The notes under the pieces are model-generated. The model did no database searches, was not told the origin of the DNA, and worked only from the letters and a program-made list of their open reading frames with translations. Shown one piece after another: positions 33,807 to 42,115 of a DNA stretch of 64,000 bases; the stretch's first letter is position 1; each line of letters begins with the position of its first letter. The position numbers and the translations under genes are program-made. Source of the DNA: JASHPR01 sp963842355. GTDB taxonomy: Bacteria > Actinomycetota > Actinomycetes > Streptosporangiales > Streptosporangiaceae. The stretch covers positions 1 through 64,000 of the forward strand of contig CAWJGC010000012.1 in NCBI GenBank assembly GCA_963842355.1. Reading direction: 5' to 3'.

Positions 33807-33819
33807 CCCACAATGTGGG
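33807..33819. promoter_or_regulatory. Short dyad before the monooxygenase ribosome site
   Basis: CCCAC at 33807-33811 and GTGGG at 33815-33819 flank AAT. It lies 27 bp upstream of the ATG at 33846, directly after the longer inverted repeat, and could act as an operator or small leader hairpin. Confidence 0.3.
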
Positions 33820-33845
33820 GGAGTAGCCCCTCAGGGAGATGATCG

Positions 33846-35354
33846 ATGACGGCGAGCGACCACACCCCGCGTCACCCGGAGCACCTCGACGTGCTGATCG
33901 TCGGCGCCGGCCTGTCCGGCGTCGGCGCCGGCCATTACCTGCAGGCCCAGTGCCCGTGGGCGTCCTGGGCCATCTTCGAGGCGCGCGACGCGATCGGCGG
34001 CACGTGGGACCTGTTCCGGTACCCGGGGGTCCGCTCCGACTCCGACATGTTCACCCTCGGTTACTCGTTCCGCCCGTGGGACGGCGCCAAGGCGATCGCG
34101 GACGGCGATTCGATCCTGCAGTACATCAAGGACACCGCGGCGCAGGCCGGCATCGACCAGCGCATCCGGTTCCGCCACCGGGTGGTCCGGGCCGCGTGGT
34201 CCAGTGACGAGGCCCGCTGGCACGTCACCGCGCAGCGGACCGACACCGCCGAGGTGGTGGAGGTCACCTGCGGTTTCCTCTTCTGCTGCACCGGCTACTA
34301 CCGCTACGACCAGGGCTACCGGCCCGACTTCCCCGGCCTGGACCGGTTCGGGGGCACGATCGTGCATCCGCAGGCGTGGCCCGATGACCTGGACTATGGC
34401 GGCCAGCGGGTCGTCGTGATCGGCAGCGGCGCCACGGCCGTGACGCTCGTTCCCGCGCTGGCCGCGTCGGCCCGGCACGTGACCATGGTCCAGCGGTCGC
34501 CGAGCTACGTTGCCTCGATGCCGGCCAGGGACCCCGTCGCCGACGCGCTCCGGCGCGTGCTGCCCCGGCGGCAGGCGGGCCCGGTCATCAAGTGGTACAA
34601 GGCCCTCACCACCCAGGGGTTCTACCGGCTCAGCCGCAGCCGCCCGGAACTGGTCAAGCGGATGCTGCGCCGCATGCTCGAGCGTCAGCTTCCGCCGGGG
34701 TACGACATCGACACCCACTTCACCCCGCGGTACAACCCCTGGGACCAGCGATTCTGCCTGGTGCCCGACGGCGACCTGTTCCGGGCGATCAGGAACGGCA
34801 CGGTGTCGATCGTCACCGACCACGTCGACACGTTCACCGAGAAGGGCGTGCGGCTGCGGTCGGGCGCCGAGATCGAGGCCGACATCATCGTGACCGCGAC
34901 CGGCCTGGAGTTGCTGTTCATCGGCGGGATCGAGGTCTTCGCCGACGGCGGGGTCGTCGACCCGGCCACCCGGCTGACCTACAAGGGCATGATGCTCGAG
35001 GGCGTGCCGAACCTCGCCGTGGCCGTCGGCTACACGAACGCGTCGTGGACCCTCAAGTGCGACCTCACCTGTGGTTACGTGTGCCGTCTGGTCAACCACA
35101 TGCGCGCGACCGGGATGCGCCAGTGCACGCCGGTCAACCGGACCCCGTCCGTCAGCACCCGGCCGCTGCTGGACCTCACCTCGGGCTACATCCAGCGCTC
35201 GGCCCATCGCTTCCCCAAGCAGGGTTCGCGGTTCCCGTGGCAGATCCACCAGAGCTACCTGCGTGACTACCGCTCACTGAAGATGAGCGGCGTCGAGGAT
35301 GACGCCCTGGTGTTCACCAATCCGGTCCGCGCGAAGACCGCCGCCGCCAGGTAA
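33846..35354 (+). CDS. Flavin-containing (Baeyer-Villiger-type) monooxygenase
   Basis: ATG at 33846 follows AGGGAG by about 8 nt. The 502-aa product has the FAD dinucleotide motif VLIVGAGLSGVGAGHY (GxGxxG at 20-25), the FEARDAIGGTWDLFRYPGVR segment, and the BVMO fingerprint FGGTIVHPQAWP (F168 onward, FxGxxxHxxxWP). A second nucleotide site for NADPH is VVVIGSGATAVTLVP. BVMOs insert oxygen next to ketones, giving esters or lactones. It is the first gene of a unit with the SDR at 35388; a dehydrogenase and a BVMO in tandem is the classic alcohol-ketone-ester route. Ketone substrate is unknown. Confidence 0.93.
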   Translation: MTASDHTPRHPEHLDVLIVGAGLSGVGAGHYLQAQCPWASWAIFEARDAIGGTWDLFRYPGVRSDSDMFTLGYSFRPWDGAKAIADGDSILQYIKDTAAQAGIDQRIRFRHRVVRAAWSSDEARWHVTAQRTDTAEVVEVTCGFLFCCTGYYRYDQGYRPDFPGLDRFGGTIVHPQAWPDDLDYGGQRVVVIGSGATAVTLVPALAASARHVTMVQRSPSYVASMPARDPVADALRRVLPRRQAGPVIKWYKALTTQGFYRLSRSRPELVKRMLRRMLERQLPPGYDIDTHFTPRYNPWDQRFCLVPDGDLFRAIRNGTVSIVTDHVDTFTEKGVRLRSGAEIEADIIVTATGLELLFIGGIEVFADGGVVDPATRLTYKGMMLEGVPNLAVAVGYTNASWTLKCDLTCGYVCRLVNHMRATGMRQCTPVNRTPSVSTRPLLDLTSGYIQRSAHRFPKQGSRFPWQIHQSYLRDYRSLKMSGVEDDALVFTNPVRAKTAAAR

Positions 35355-35375
35355 AGTCGCCGCCGCCAGGTAAAG
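35339..35375 (+). repeat. 18-bp tandem duplication carrying stop codon and ribosome site
   Basis: CGCCGCCGCCAGGTAAAG occurs at 35339-35356 and again, after one T, at 35358-35375. The first copy supplies the last codons and TAA stop of the monooxygenase gene; the second, followed by GAGC, supplies the AAAGGAG ribosome site of the SDR gene. Confidence 0.9.
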
Positions 35376-35387
35376 GAGCAGACGATC

Positions 35388-36236
35388 ATGAAGGTGTTCG
35401 GCGGCCGGGTCGCGGCCGTGACCGGCGCCGCCTCCGGGATCGGCCGGGCGCTGGCCCGTGAGCTGGCCGCCCGCGGCGCCCACCTCGCCCTGGCGGACAT
35501 CGACGAGGCGGGCCTGGCCGAGACCGTCATGCTCTGCGAGGGCGCGGTCCGCGGAGGCACGGGAACGAAGATCACGTCGCAGCGCCTCGACGTCGCGGAC
35601 CGCGCCGCCGTGTACGCCTGGGCCGACCAGGTCGTGGCCGACCACGGCCGGGTCAACCTGATCTTCAACAACGCCGGCGTCGCGGTCGCCGCCACCGTCG
35701 AGGCCATGTCCTACGAGGACTTCGAGTGGCTCATGGGCATCAACTTCTGGGGCGTCGTCTACGGGACCAAGGCGTTCCTCCCGCACCTCAAGGCGGCGGG
35801 CGAGGGTCACGTGATCAACCTGTCGAGCGTGTTCGGGCTGATCAGCGTGCCCGGGCAGTCGGCCTACAACTCGGCCAAGTTCGCCGTGCGCGGGTTCACC
35901 GACGCGCTGCGCATGGAACTGGAGATGGAAGGCTCCGCGGTCTCGTGCACGACCGTGCACCCCGGCGGGGTCAAGACCAACATCGCCAGGAACGCGCGCG
36001 TCCACCCCAGCGTGGCGGCCGCCCTCAGCAGTCCCGACTCCCCGGCCGACGACTTCGAGAAGCTGGCCCGCACCAGCCCGGAGAGCGCCGCGCGCCAGAT
36101 CCTGCAGGGCGTCACCCGCGGCCGCCGCCGCGTCCTGGTCGGCCCGGACGCCACGGTGATCGACCTCATCTCGCGGCTCCCGGCCACGGTGTCGCAGCGG
36201 CTGGTCGTCAAGGGAGCGAGCCGCGCCCGGCGCTAG
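35388..36236 (+). CDS. Short-chain dehydrogenase/reductase
   Basis: ATG at 35388 follows AAAGGAG. The 282-aa product has the Rossmann motif TGAASGIG (residues 12-19), the NNAGVAV structural motif, the catalytic Ser of INLSSVFGLISVPGQSAYNS and YNSAK (Tyr160-Lys164). The ADID after the second strand suggests NAD(H) preference. It sits 33 bp after the monooxygenase and is probably co-transcribed. The pair could oxidise a secondary alcohol to a ketone and then to an ester. The order of reactions is inference. It is a classical SDR of about 280 aa, slightly extended at the C-terminus. Confidence 0.93.
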   Translation: MKVFGGRVAAVTGAASGIGRALARELAARGAHLALADIDEAGLAETVMLCEGAVRGGTGTKITSQRLDVADRAAVYAWADQVVADHGRVNLIFNNAGVAVAATVEAMSYEDFEWLMGINFWGVVYGTKAFLPHLKAAGEGHVINLSSVFGLISVPGQSAYNSAKFAVRGFTDALRMELEMEGSAVSCTTVHPGGVKTNIARNARVHPSVAAALSSPDSPADDFEKLARTSPESAARQILQGVTRGRRRVLVGPDATVIDLISRLPATVSQRLVVKGASRARR

Positions 36237-36295
36237 CCGGGCCGTACCAGGCCTAGCCGTCCCGGGAACCCCGCGCGCGCCTCCCCGCCGCGCAT

Positions 36296-36343
36296 TTGAC
36301 GTTCTCAAGCTATATAGACTAGCTTTAGAGATAGTCAGTATAG
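36296..36343 (+). promoter_or_regulatory. Promoter with overlapping palindromic TetR operator
   Basis: TTGACG at 36296-36301 and TAGCTT at 36320-36325 (18-bp spacing) form a plausible housekeeping promoter in a markedly AT-rich patch. An imperfect palindrome overlaps its -10 and start region: CTATATAGACTA at 36310-36321 and TAGTCAGTATAG at 36332-36343, 10 of 12 bases matching in inverse, 10-nt spacer. The location fits autorepression by the TetR protein encoded at 36362. Confidence 0.6.
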
Positions 36344-36361
36344 CCAAGGAGACGGACCGCG

Positions 36362-36949
36362 ATGCCGAGAGCTGGGCTCACCCCGCTGCGGGTGGTGCAG
36401 GAGGCCGAGACCCTCGCCGACGAGGTCGGCCTGCCCGGCCTGACCCTGGTGGCCCTGGCCAGCCGCCTGGGCGTGCGGATGCCCAGCCTGTACAAGCACA
36501 TCGACGGCCTGGACGCGCTCCGGCGTGAGATCGCCGTCCGGGCCAGGACCGAGCTCGCGTCGGTCCTGGCCCGGGCCGCGGTCGGGCAGGCCGGACCCGA
36601 CGCGCTGCGCGCGATGTGCTTCGCCTACCGGGCCTGGGCCCTGCGCCATCCCGGCCGCTACGCCGCGACCGTTCCGGCCCCCGATCCGGACGACGCGGAG
36701 AACGTCCAGGCCAGCAACGCAATCGTCGGCATCGCGCTCGACGTGCTGGCCGGCTTCGGCCTGTCCGGCGACGACGCCATCGACGCCACCCGCGCCCTGC
36801 GCGCGGGCCTGCACGGCTTCGTCAGCCTCGAGCAGGCCGGCGGCTTCGGCCTGCCCGCTGACATCAACCGCAGCTTCGGCCGCCTGGTCTCCGCGCTCAT
36901 CGCGGCCGCCGGCACCTGGAGCGCCTCAGCACCGGAGGAACACCCATGA
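36362..36949 (+). CDS. TetR-family regulator (WHG-type C-terminal domain)
   Basis: ATG at 36362 is 10 nt after AAGGAG. The 195-aa product has the helix-turn-helix in VVQEAETLADEVGLPGLTLV, ALASRLGVRMPSLYKHIDGL and DALRREIAVRAR. The C-terminal domain has AYRAWALRHPGRYAATVPAP and DATRALRAGLHGFVSLEQAG, the TetR_C_33/WHG-type pattern. The stop overlaps the ATG of the next membrane-protein gene (ATGA), so the likely target is that gene and its own promoter. A palindrome lies over the promoter just upstream. Confidence 0.92.
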   Translation: MPRAGLTPLRVVQEAETLADEVGLPGLTLVALASRLGVRMPSLYKHIDGLDALRREIAVRARTELASVLARAAVGQAGPDALRAMCFAYRAWALRHPGRYAATVPAPDPDDAENVQASNAIVGIALDVLAGFGLSGDDAIDATRALRAGLHGFVSLEQAGGFGLPADINRSFGRLVSALIAAAGTWSASAPEEHP

Positions 36950-37521
36950 CGTCCGGCCTCATCCCCACCGATCACGACGAGCCGCAGCAGGCCCCCGGCG
37001 TCACCGGGAAGCCCGCCGTTCCGCGCCCCCGCCGAGTCCGCGGTAGCGCCAGGGAAGGACATCCATCAATGATCACTACCGTCACGCCGGTCAGGACCGC
37101 CGCATCTCGATCCTTTTGGCCTGAACGCATCGGCCGGGGGTTGCTGTGGATCGCGGCCGCGGCGGCGGCCGGGGCGGCGGTCTCGGCCGTAACCACCGCG
37201 GTCGGCGCGCCCGGGCCGACGAAGATCGTCGAGACCTGGCGGCTGTACGGCCTGGTCGTGTTCGCCGGGCTGTTCGTGCTGCTCGCGCTGCGGCCCCGGG
37301 CCTACCGGGGGGTGTGGGAGGTGGCTCTGTTCAACAAGCTGGCCCTCACGGTCACCGCGCTGGCCTACGCCGCGCACGGCGGTATCAGCGGAGCCGGCAG
37401 CATCATCGCCTGGGACGGCGGCCTGTCCCTGGTGCTGGCCGCCGCCTACGTCTGCTGCCGCGGCTGGGCCGCCTGGTCGCCGTCGGCCCAGGGCGCGCGA
37501 AGGCTAGGGCCAGGAGGGTGA
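36946..37521 (+). CDS. Four-helix membrane protein under TetR control
   Basis: The ATG at 36946 overlaps the TetR stop and has GGAGG about 7 nt upstream; an internal ATG at 37069 is also preceded by a purine-rich AGGGAAGGA. The first 41 residues are soluble and Pro/Arg-rich. Four hydrophobic segments follow: LLWIAAAAAAGAAVSAVTTA, WRLYGLVVFAGLFVLLALRP, LFNKLALTVTALAYAAHGGI and GGLSLVLAAAYVCCRGWAAW. This resembles small actinobacterial membrane proteins cotranscribed with TetR regulators, of unknown function. Its 3' end overlaps the convergent gene at 37504 by 18 bp. Confidence 0.8.
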   Translation: MTSGLIPTDHDEPQQAPGVTGKPAVPRPRRVRGSAREGHPSMITTVTPVRTAASRSFWPERIGRGLLWIAAAAAAGAAVSAVTTAVGAPGPTKIVETWRLYGLVVFAGLFVLLALRPRAYRGVWEVALFNKLALTVTALAYAAHGGISGAGSIIAWDGGLSLVLAAAYVCCRGWAAWSPSAQGARRLGPGG

Positions 37522-38025
37522 CGGCCGGGTCGCGTCCGGGGCGAGCGGGAACACGGTCAGCCGGTTCCCCCAGCGCCGCCGCAGCCGGTGTACCGGGTCG
37601 AGGCGCAGCGCGCGCGCCCGCCGGGTGCCGCGCTCCCGGCCGGTGGCCAGGATCACCTCGTCATAGTCGTGAGCGCGGGTCTCGGCGCGCACCGCCTTCA
37701 TCAGCTCCTCATCGCTGATGAGGCCGCTCGCCCGGCAGCCGATCGTCGTCAGGTGCCGCACGGCCAGGTTCATGCGGTGCTCGGCCGCGGCGTTGACATC
37801 ATGGTCCGGGCGGGGCGCCACCGGGAACTTGCCCACCTTGGCGCCGAGCAGAAGCTCCATGGCGGGCAGCTTGGCCTCGCGCGTGCCGGCCAGCGACAGC
37901 ACGACCACCTCGCACTCCTGTTGCTCCAGGCGGGCCAGGAGGTAGTTGATCGGCTCCAGGTCCAGTTGCTCGTCGAGCGCCAGCAGGTCCATGTCGAGCA
38001 CCAGCAGGTACCGCCGCATGTGCAT
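37504..38025 (-). CDS. Conserved small protein, universal-stress-like, unknown function
   Basis: ATG at 38025 lies just after GAGGA on the minus strand; GTG at 38028 and ATG at 38019 are alternatives. The 173-aa product begins RRYLLVLDMDLLALDEQLDL, then CEVVVLSLAGTREAKLPAME and AVRAETRAHDYDEVILATGR. It looks like an alpha/beta nucleotide-binding fold related to universal stress proteins: a hydrophobic first strand, D-x-D, and a later AxDYDEVILATG. The canonical UspA ATP loop G2xG9xG is not clear. It is convergent with the membrane-protein gene. Confidence 0.65.
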   Translation of the reverse strand: MHMRRYLLVLDMDLLALDEQLDLEPINYLLARLEQQECEVVVLSLAGTREAKLPAMELLLGAKVGKFPVAPRPDHDVNAAAEHRMNLAVRHLTTIGCRASGLISDEELMKAVRAETRAHDYDEVILATGRERGTRRARALRLDPVHRLRRRWGNRLTVFPLAPDATRPSPSWP

Positions 38026-38113
38026 CACTTCCTCGGGGGCTGACGACGGCCTGATGTTCGCCTACCCGGAAAGGCCGGGCCGACACGCGGCGCCTCGCCC
38101 GGGCCGGCGCGGC

Positions 38114-39663
38114 TCAGGGCCGGGTGCCGAACGACGGCTTGCCCGGCTGGACCGGCAGCGCGGCGTAGGCGTCGCGGACCCAGTCGCACAGCAGCGGCCG
38201 GGTCTCGCGCGGGTCGATGATCTCCTCGATGCCGAACCGCTCCGCGGTGCGCAGCGGGTCGCGCACGGCGTCGAGCCGGGCCCGGATGTCGGCGAGCAGC
38301 GCGGCGGGATCGTCCGCGCGCTCCAGTTCGGCCCGGTACGCGGCCTCGATGCCGCCTTCGACCGGCAGCGAGCCCCAGTCCGCCGACGGCCAGGCCCAGC
38401 GGCGGACCAGGCGGTGCCGGTTGGTGAGGCCCGCGCCGCCCACCCCGAAGACGCGGCGCACGATGACCTCGGCGCCGGGCACGCTGGCCTGGTAGACGGC
38501 GCTGATCGCCCGGACCCCGGCGCGGATCGTGGCCCGCTGCTCCGCGCGGGTGCCGATGAGCAGCCCGGGCTGGTCGGTGAACGTCACGATCGGCAGGTGG
38601 AAGGTCGAGCACAGGTCGGCCAGCCGGGTCACGGCCTCCGCGCCCTCGACGGTGAGGCAGCCTCCGGCCACGTACGGATCGCCCGCGACGACACCGACCG
38701 GATGGCCGTCCAGCCGGGCCAGCGCGGTCACGACCGACCCGCCGTAACGCTGCGCTTCCATGACCGAGCCGGCGTCGAACACCGCCCGCAGGATGGGCCG
38801 GATCCGGTACGGCTGGCGCCGGTCGCGCGGCACGGCGGACATCAGGCCCGGGTCCCGCCGCCCGGCCGGGTCCTCGCCCTCGATGACCGGCGGCCGCTGG
38901 TAAGCGCTCGGCGGCAGGTACGACAGGAAGCGCCGGATCATCGCGAACGCCTCCGGCTCCGAGGCCGCCACCAGGTCCACGGCGCCGTTGCGGCCGTGCA
39001 CGCGGGAGCCGCCGAGCTGCTCTTTGTCCACGTCCTCCCCGCTGCCGCTCTTCACTACCGGCGGCCCGGCCACGAACAGCTGTGCGGTGCCTTCGACCAG
39101 GATCGACAGGTGCGCCATGCAGAGCCGGGCGGCGCCAAGGCCGGCCACCGGCCCGAGGCCGGCGGCTGCCACCGGCACGGTGGACAGGTTGTCGACGACG
39201 TAGTCCCAGCCGGGATTGGCGGGCACGTAGGTGTGCCCGGTCTGCTCGAGGGTCTTGACGCTGCCGCCTCCGCCGGTTCCCTCGACGAGCCGCACCAGCG
39301 GCAGCCTGAGCTGGTTCGCGAGCTGCTCGGTGTAGATCTGCTTGCCGATGATCCCGGCGTCGGCGGCGCCGCCCCGGATGGTGAAGTCGTCCCCGCCCAC
39401 CACGATCTTGCGTCCGGCGATGCGGCCCGTGCCGGCGACGAAGTTGGCCGCCGTGAAATCCGCCAGCCGGCCCTCGCCGTCGTAGGCGGCCGTGCCCGCG
39501 ATCGCCCCGATCTCGCGGAACGATCCCTCGTCGAGCAGGACCGCCAGGCGTTCGCGCACCGTCAGCCGGCCGCGTGCTGGCGCCTGACCTTCTCCGGACC
39601 GCCCATCCGCTCGGCCAGTTCCTGCCGGCGGCGCAGTTCGTCCAGTTCCGGTTGCCAGGTCAT
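38114..39663 (-). pseudogene. Acyl-CoA carboxylase carboxyltransferase (beta) subunit, 4-nt frameshift at about 39560
   Basis: The start frame (ATG 39663) reads TWQPELDELRRRQELAERMG, GPEKVRRQHAAG and then stops at TGA. The next frame continues directly with LTVRERLAVLLDEGSFREIG and on through TGHTYVPANPGWDYVVDNLS, VEGTAQLFVAGPPVVKSGSG and PILRAVFDAGSVMEAQRYGG. Family members read QHxxGRLTVRER here. The sequence GCGGCCGGCTGACG lacks one CCGG unit that would restore the frame. Repaired, it is about 515 aa, normal for PccB/AccD-type subunits that transfer CO2 from biotin to acetyl-, propionyl- or longer acyl-CoA. No biotin-carrier subunit is adjacent. Confidence 0.85.
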
Positions 39664-39796
39664 GGGCACGCCACGGGGCTCGGACCCACGCGGATCATCT
39701 CCCTCCTGGCCAAGCGTCACCCAAACTGTAAACAATGTCCCGGCAGCCGCTACATTCGGCATCAGACGGCACCAGCGGGTTCCGGGGGAGGCAAGC

Positions 39797-41113
39797 GTGG
39801 CCGACACGCGGGTCGTGTTCGACCCCGCGACCTACGTCACCGGCGTGCCCTACGACGCCCTCGCCCGGCTGCGCCGGCGCTGCCCGGTGGTCTGGGTCGA
39901 CGAGGTTCCGGTGCTGGGCTGGCCGGGCGGCCCGGGTTTCTGGCTCGTGCTCCGCCACGCCGACGTGGAGTCGGTGCTACGGCAGCCGCGGCTGTTCTCC
40001 TCGTGGCTGGGCGCGACCCAGATCCGCGACCCGGCCACGGCCGATGCGCTCGGCTACGTCCGCCGGATGATGCTCAACATGGACCCGCCGGAGCATTCCC
40101 GGCTGCGGCGGCTGCTGAGCCGTTCGTTCACCCCGCGCGCGGTCGCGCAGCTCGAGCGGCGGATCCGCGGTCACGCCCGGGCCCTGTGCGACCGGGTGCT
40201 GGCCGGCCCGCGCGGGGAGTGCGACTTCGCCAAGGACCTGGCCGCCGACCTGCCGCTGCTGACGCTCGCTGACGTCCTCGGCGTGCCCGAGCAGGACCGC
40301 TGGCTGCTCTTCGACTGGTCGAACCGCGTCATCGGCTACCAGGACCCCGACTACGCCTCGTCGGCCGCGTTCGACCCTTCGGGCGCGTCGCCGATGGCCC
40401 GGGAGGCGGTGTCGCTGCGCCCGGCGCCCGGCGCCGGCGGCCGCATGCCCGACCCGCGTACCCGCGAGGGCATGCCCGACCTCTACGCCTACGCCCACCT
40501 TCTCGCGGACGCCAAACGGCGCCGGCCCGGTGCCGACGTCATGTCGATCCTGCTGGCCCAGGTCGACGACGACGGCGGCCGGCTGGCCGTCGAGGAGTTC
40601 GAGAACATGTTCTGGCTGTTCGCCGTGGCCGGCAACGAGACGCTGCGCAACGGCCTGCCGGGCGCGTGCATCGCGCTGCTCGAGCACCCGGAGGCCCAGG
40701 ACGAGCTGCGCTCCGATCCCGCCGCGATCCCGGGCGCGGTCGACGAGATGCTGCGCTGGTGGACCCCGGTGATGACGTTCCGCCGGACCGCGACGGCCGA
40801 CTGCGAGCTGGCCGGGCAGCCCATCCGGGCCGGCGACAAGGTGGTGGTCTCGTTCACCTCGGCCAACCGTGACGAGACGGTCTTCAGCGAGGCCGACCGG
40901 TTCGACATCCGGCGGCACCCCAACCCGCATCTGGCGTTCGGTCACGGCCCGCACTACTGCCTGGGCGCCCACGTCGCCCGGGCCCAGATGCGCGCGCTGT
41001 TCGAGGAGGTGCTGGCGCGCACCACGACGCTCGCCTACGCGGGCGAGCCGTCGTTCCTGCGCTCGAACTTCCAGCGCGGCGTCAAGAAGCTCCCGATCGC
41101 GTGGACGGCGTAG
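39797..41113 (+). CDS. Cytochrome P450, CYP124/CYP125-like
   Basis: GTG at 39797 is 5-6 nt after GGGGAGG. The open frame continues upstream to 37946 only because it is antisense to the carboxyltransferase. The 438-aa product has the I-helix motif AGNETLRN (A278 onward), the ExxR of VDEMLRWWTPV, and the heme loop FGHGPHYCLG with Cys388. AGNETxRN is the signature of the CYP124/125/126/142 group, which hydroxylates terminal methyls of sterols and branched lipids in mycobacteria. It is soluble and needs a ferredoxin, none of which is next to it. It is divergent from the carboxyltransferase. Confidence 0.93.
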   Translation: MADTRVVFDPATYVTGVPYDALARLRRRCPVVWVDEVPVLGWPGGPGFWLVLRHADVESVLRQPRLFSSWLGATQIRDPATADALGYVRRMMLNMDPPEHSRLRRLLSRSFTPRAVAQLERRIRGHARALCDRVLAGPRGECDFAKDLAADLPLLTLADVLGVPEQDRWLLFDWSNRVIGYQDPDYASSAAFDPSGASPMAREAVSLRPAPGAGGRMPDPRTREGMPDLYAYAHLLADAKRRRPGADVMSILLAQVDDDGGRLAVEEFENMFWLFAVAGNETLRNGLPGACIALLEHPEAQDELRSDPAAIPGAVDEMLRWWTPVMTFRRTATADCELAGQPIRAGDKVVVSFTSANRDETVFSEADRFDIRRHPNPHLAFGHGPHYCLGAHVARAQMRALFEEVLARTTTLAYAGEPSFLRSNFQRGVKKLPIAWTA

Positions 41114-41152
41114 CGACATGCCACGCCGCGCCAGGCATGCCACTATGAGCTG

Positions 41153-42103
41153 ATGTCTTCGTCGCGCCTGGAATGGGCGGTCGCGGGTGGTCTGGCCGGA
41201 TGGGCGGCGGCCCGCCTGGCGGCCGCCGATCGCTTCCGCCCGCTGGAGCGGGTGGCCGTACCGCTGCTCGCGCTGACCCCGCAGGTCACCGTCGGAGCCG
41301 GGCTCGCCGCGCTGTTGCTGCGCGGAAAGCGCACGTCAGCGACGGCTGCGCTGGCCGGAGCGGCCCTGGCCGCCGTGGTGGTTCCCCGGGCGATCCCGCG
41401 CCGTCAGCTGTACGCGAGCGGGCCCGTGCTGCGCGTCCTGACCTTCAACCTGTTTTCCGGCGGGGCCGCGGGCGGCAGGCTCGTCGAGCTGGTCCGCCGG
41501 ACCGACGCTGACGTGCTGTTCCTCCAGGAGCTCACCGAGGAGGCCGCGAGCACGCTCAAGCGGGCCGGGCTGAACGAGCTGCTCCCGAACGAGATGCTCG
41601 ACGTCAGCGGTTACCGCTACCGGGGCAGCGGCATCTACTCCCGGTACCCGCTGCACGCGGGTCTGACCATCGGGCCGAGCTTCGCCTCGCAGCCCACCGC
41701 CCGGCTCGAACTCCCGTCGGGCCGTTCGGTGCAACTGGTCTGCGTCCACCCTCATCCTCCGATGCCGCCCTGGCACGGGCCCGCGGCTCCGCGCTGGCGC
41801 ATGGAACTGGCCGCGTTGCCGCCCCCCGGCGACATTCCCGTGGTCCTCGCCGGTGACTACAACGCCACCCTCGACCACGCGGAGTTCCGCCGGCTGCTGC
41901 GCCTCGGCCACCTTGACGCCGCCCGCCAGGTCGGTCACGGGCTGACCCCCACATGGGGACCGGAGCCGCACGGCCGCCCGCCCCTGCTCCCGTTCGACCA
42001 CGTCCTCGTCGACCCGCGCTGCGCGGTGCTCGCCACCTCGACGCACCGGCTTCCCGGCAGCGACCACCGCGCCCTCTACGCCGAGTTCCGCCTGCCCGCC
42101 TGA
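41153..42103 (+). CDS. Membrane-anchored endonuclease/exonuclease/phosphatase-fold protein
   Basis: The 316-aa product has an N-terminal membrane region (to about residue 85, two to three hydrophobic segments). The EEP domain follows: VLRVLTFNLFSGGAAGGRLV, ADVLFLQELTEEA (metal Glu), then IPVVLAGDYNATLDHAEFRR (Asp/Asn), LLPFDHVLVD and final LPGSDHRALYAEF (SDH). Key residues are intact. Homologues include DNase I-like nucleases and phosphoesterases; membrane-anchored actinobacterial ones are probably surface phosphodiesterases or nucleases. It starts 40 bp after the P450 on the same strand but need not be linked in function. Confidence 0.9.
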   Translation: MSSSRLEWAVAGGLAGWAAARLAAADRFRPLERVAVPLLALTPQVTVGAGLAALLLRGKRTSATAALAGAALAAVVVPRAIPRRQLYASGPVLRVLTFNLFSGGAAGGRLVELVRRTDADVLFLQELTEEAASTLKRAGLNELLPNEMLDVSGYRYRGSGIYSRYPLHAGLTIGPSFASQPTARLELPSGRSVQLVCVHPHPPMPPWHGPAAPRWRMELAALPPPGDIPVVLAGDYNATLDHAEFRRLLRLGHLDAARQVGHGLTPTWGPEPHGRPPLLPFDHVLVDPRCAVLATSTHRLPGSDHRALYAEFRLPA

Positions 42104-42115
42104 CCGGGGTCATCC

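Noticed and set aside
37946..39796. Open frame of over 600 codons upstream of and continuous with the P450
   Set aside because: It is antisense to the carboxyltransferase, rich in Arg/Gly/His with no domain; the P450 has its own ribosome site and GTG at 39797.
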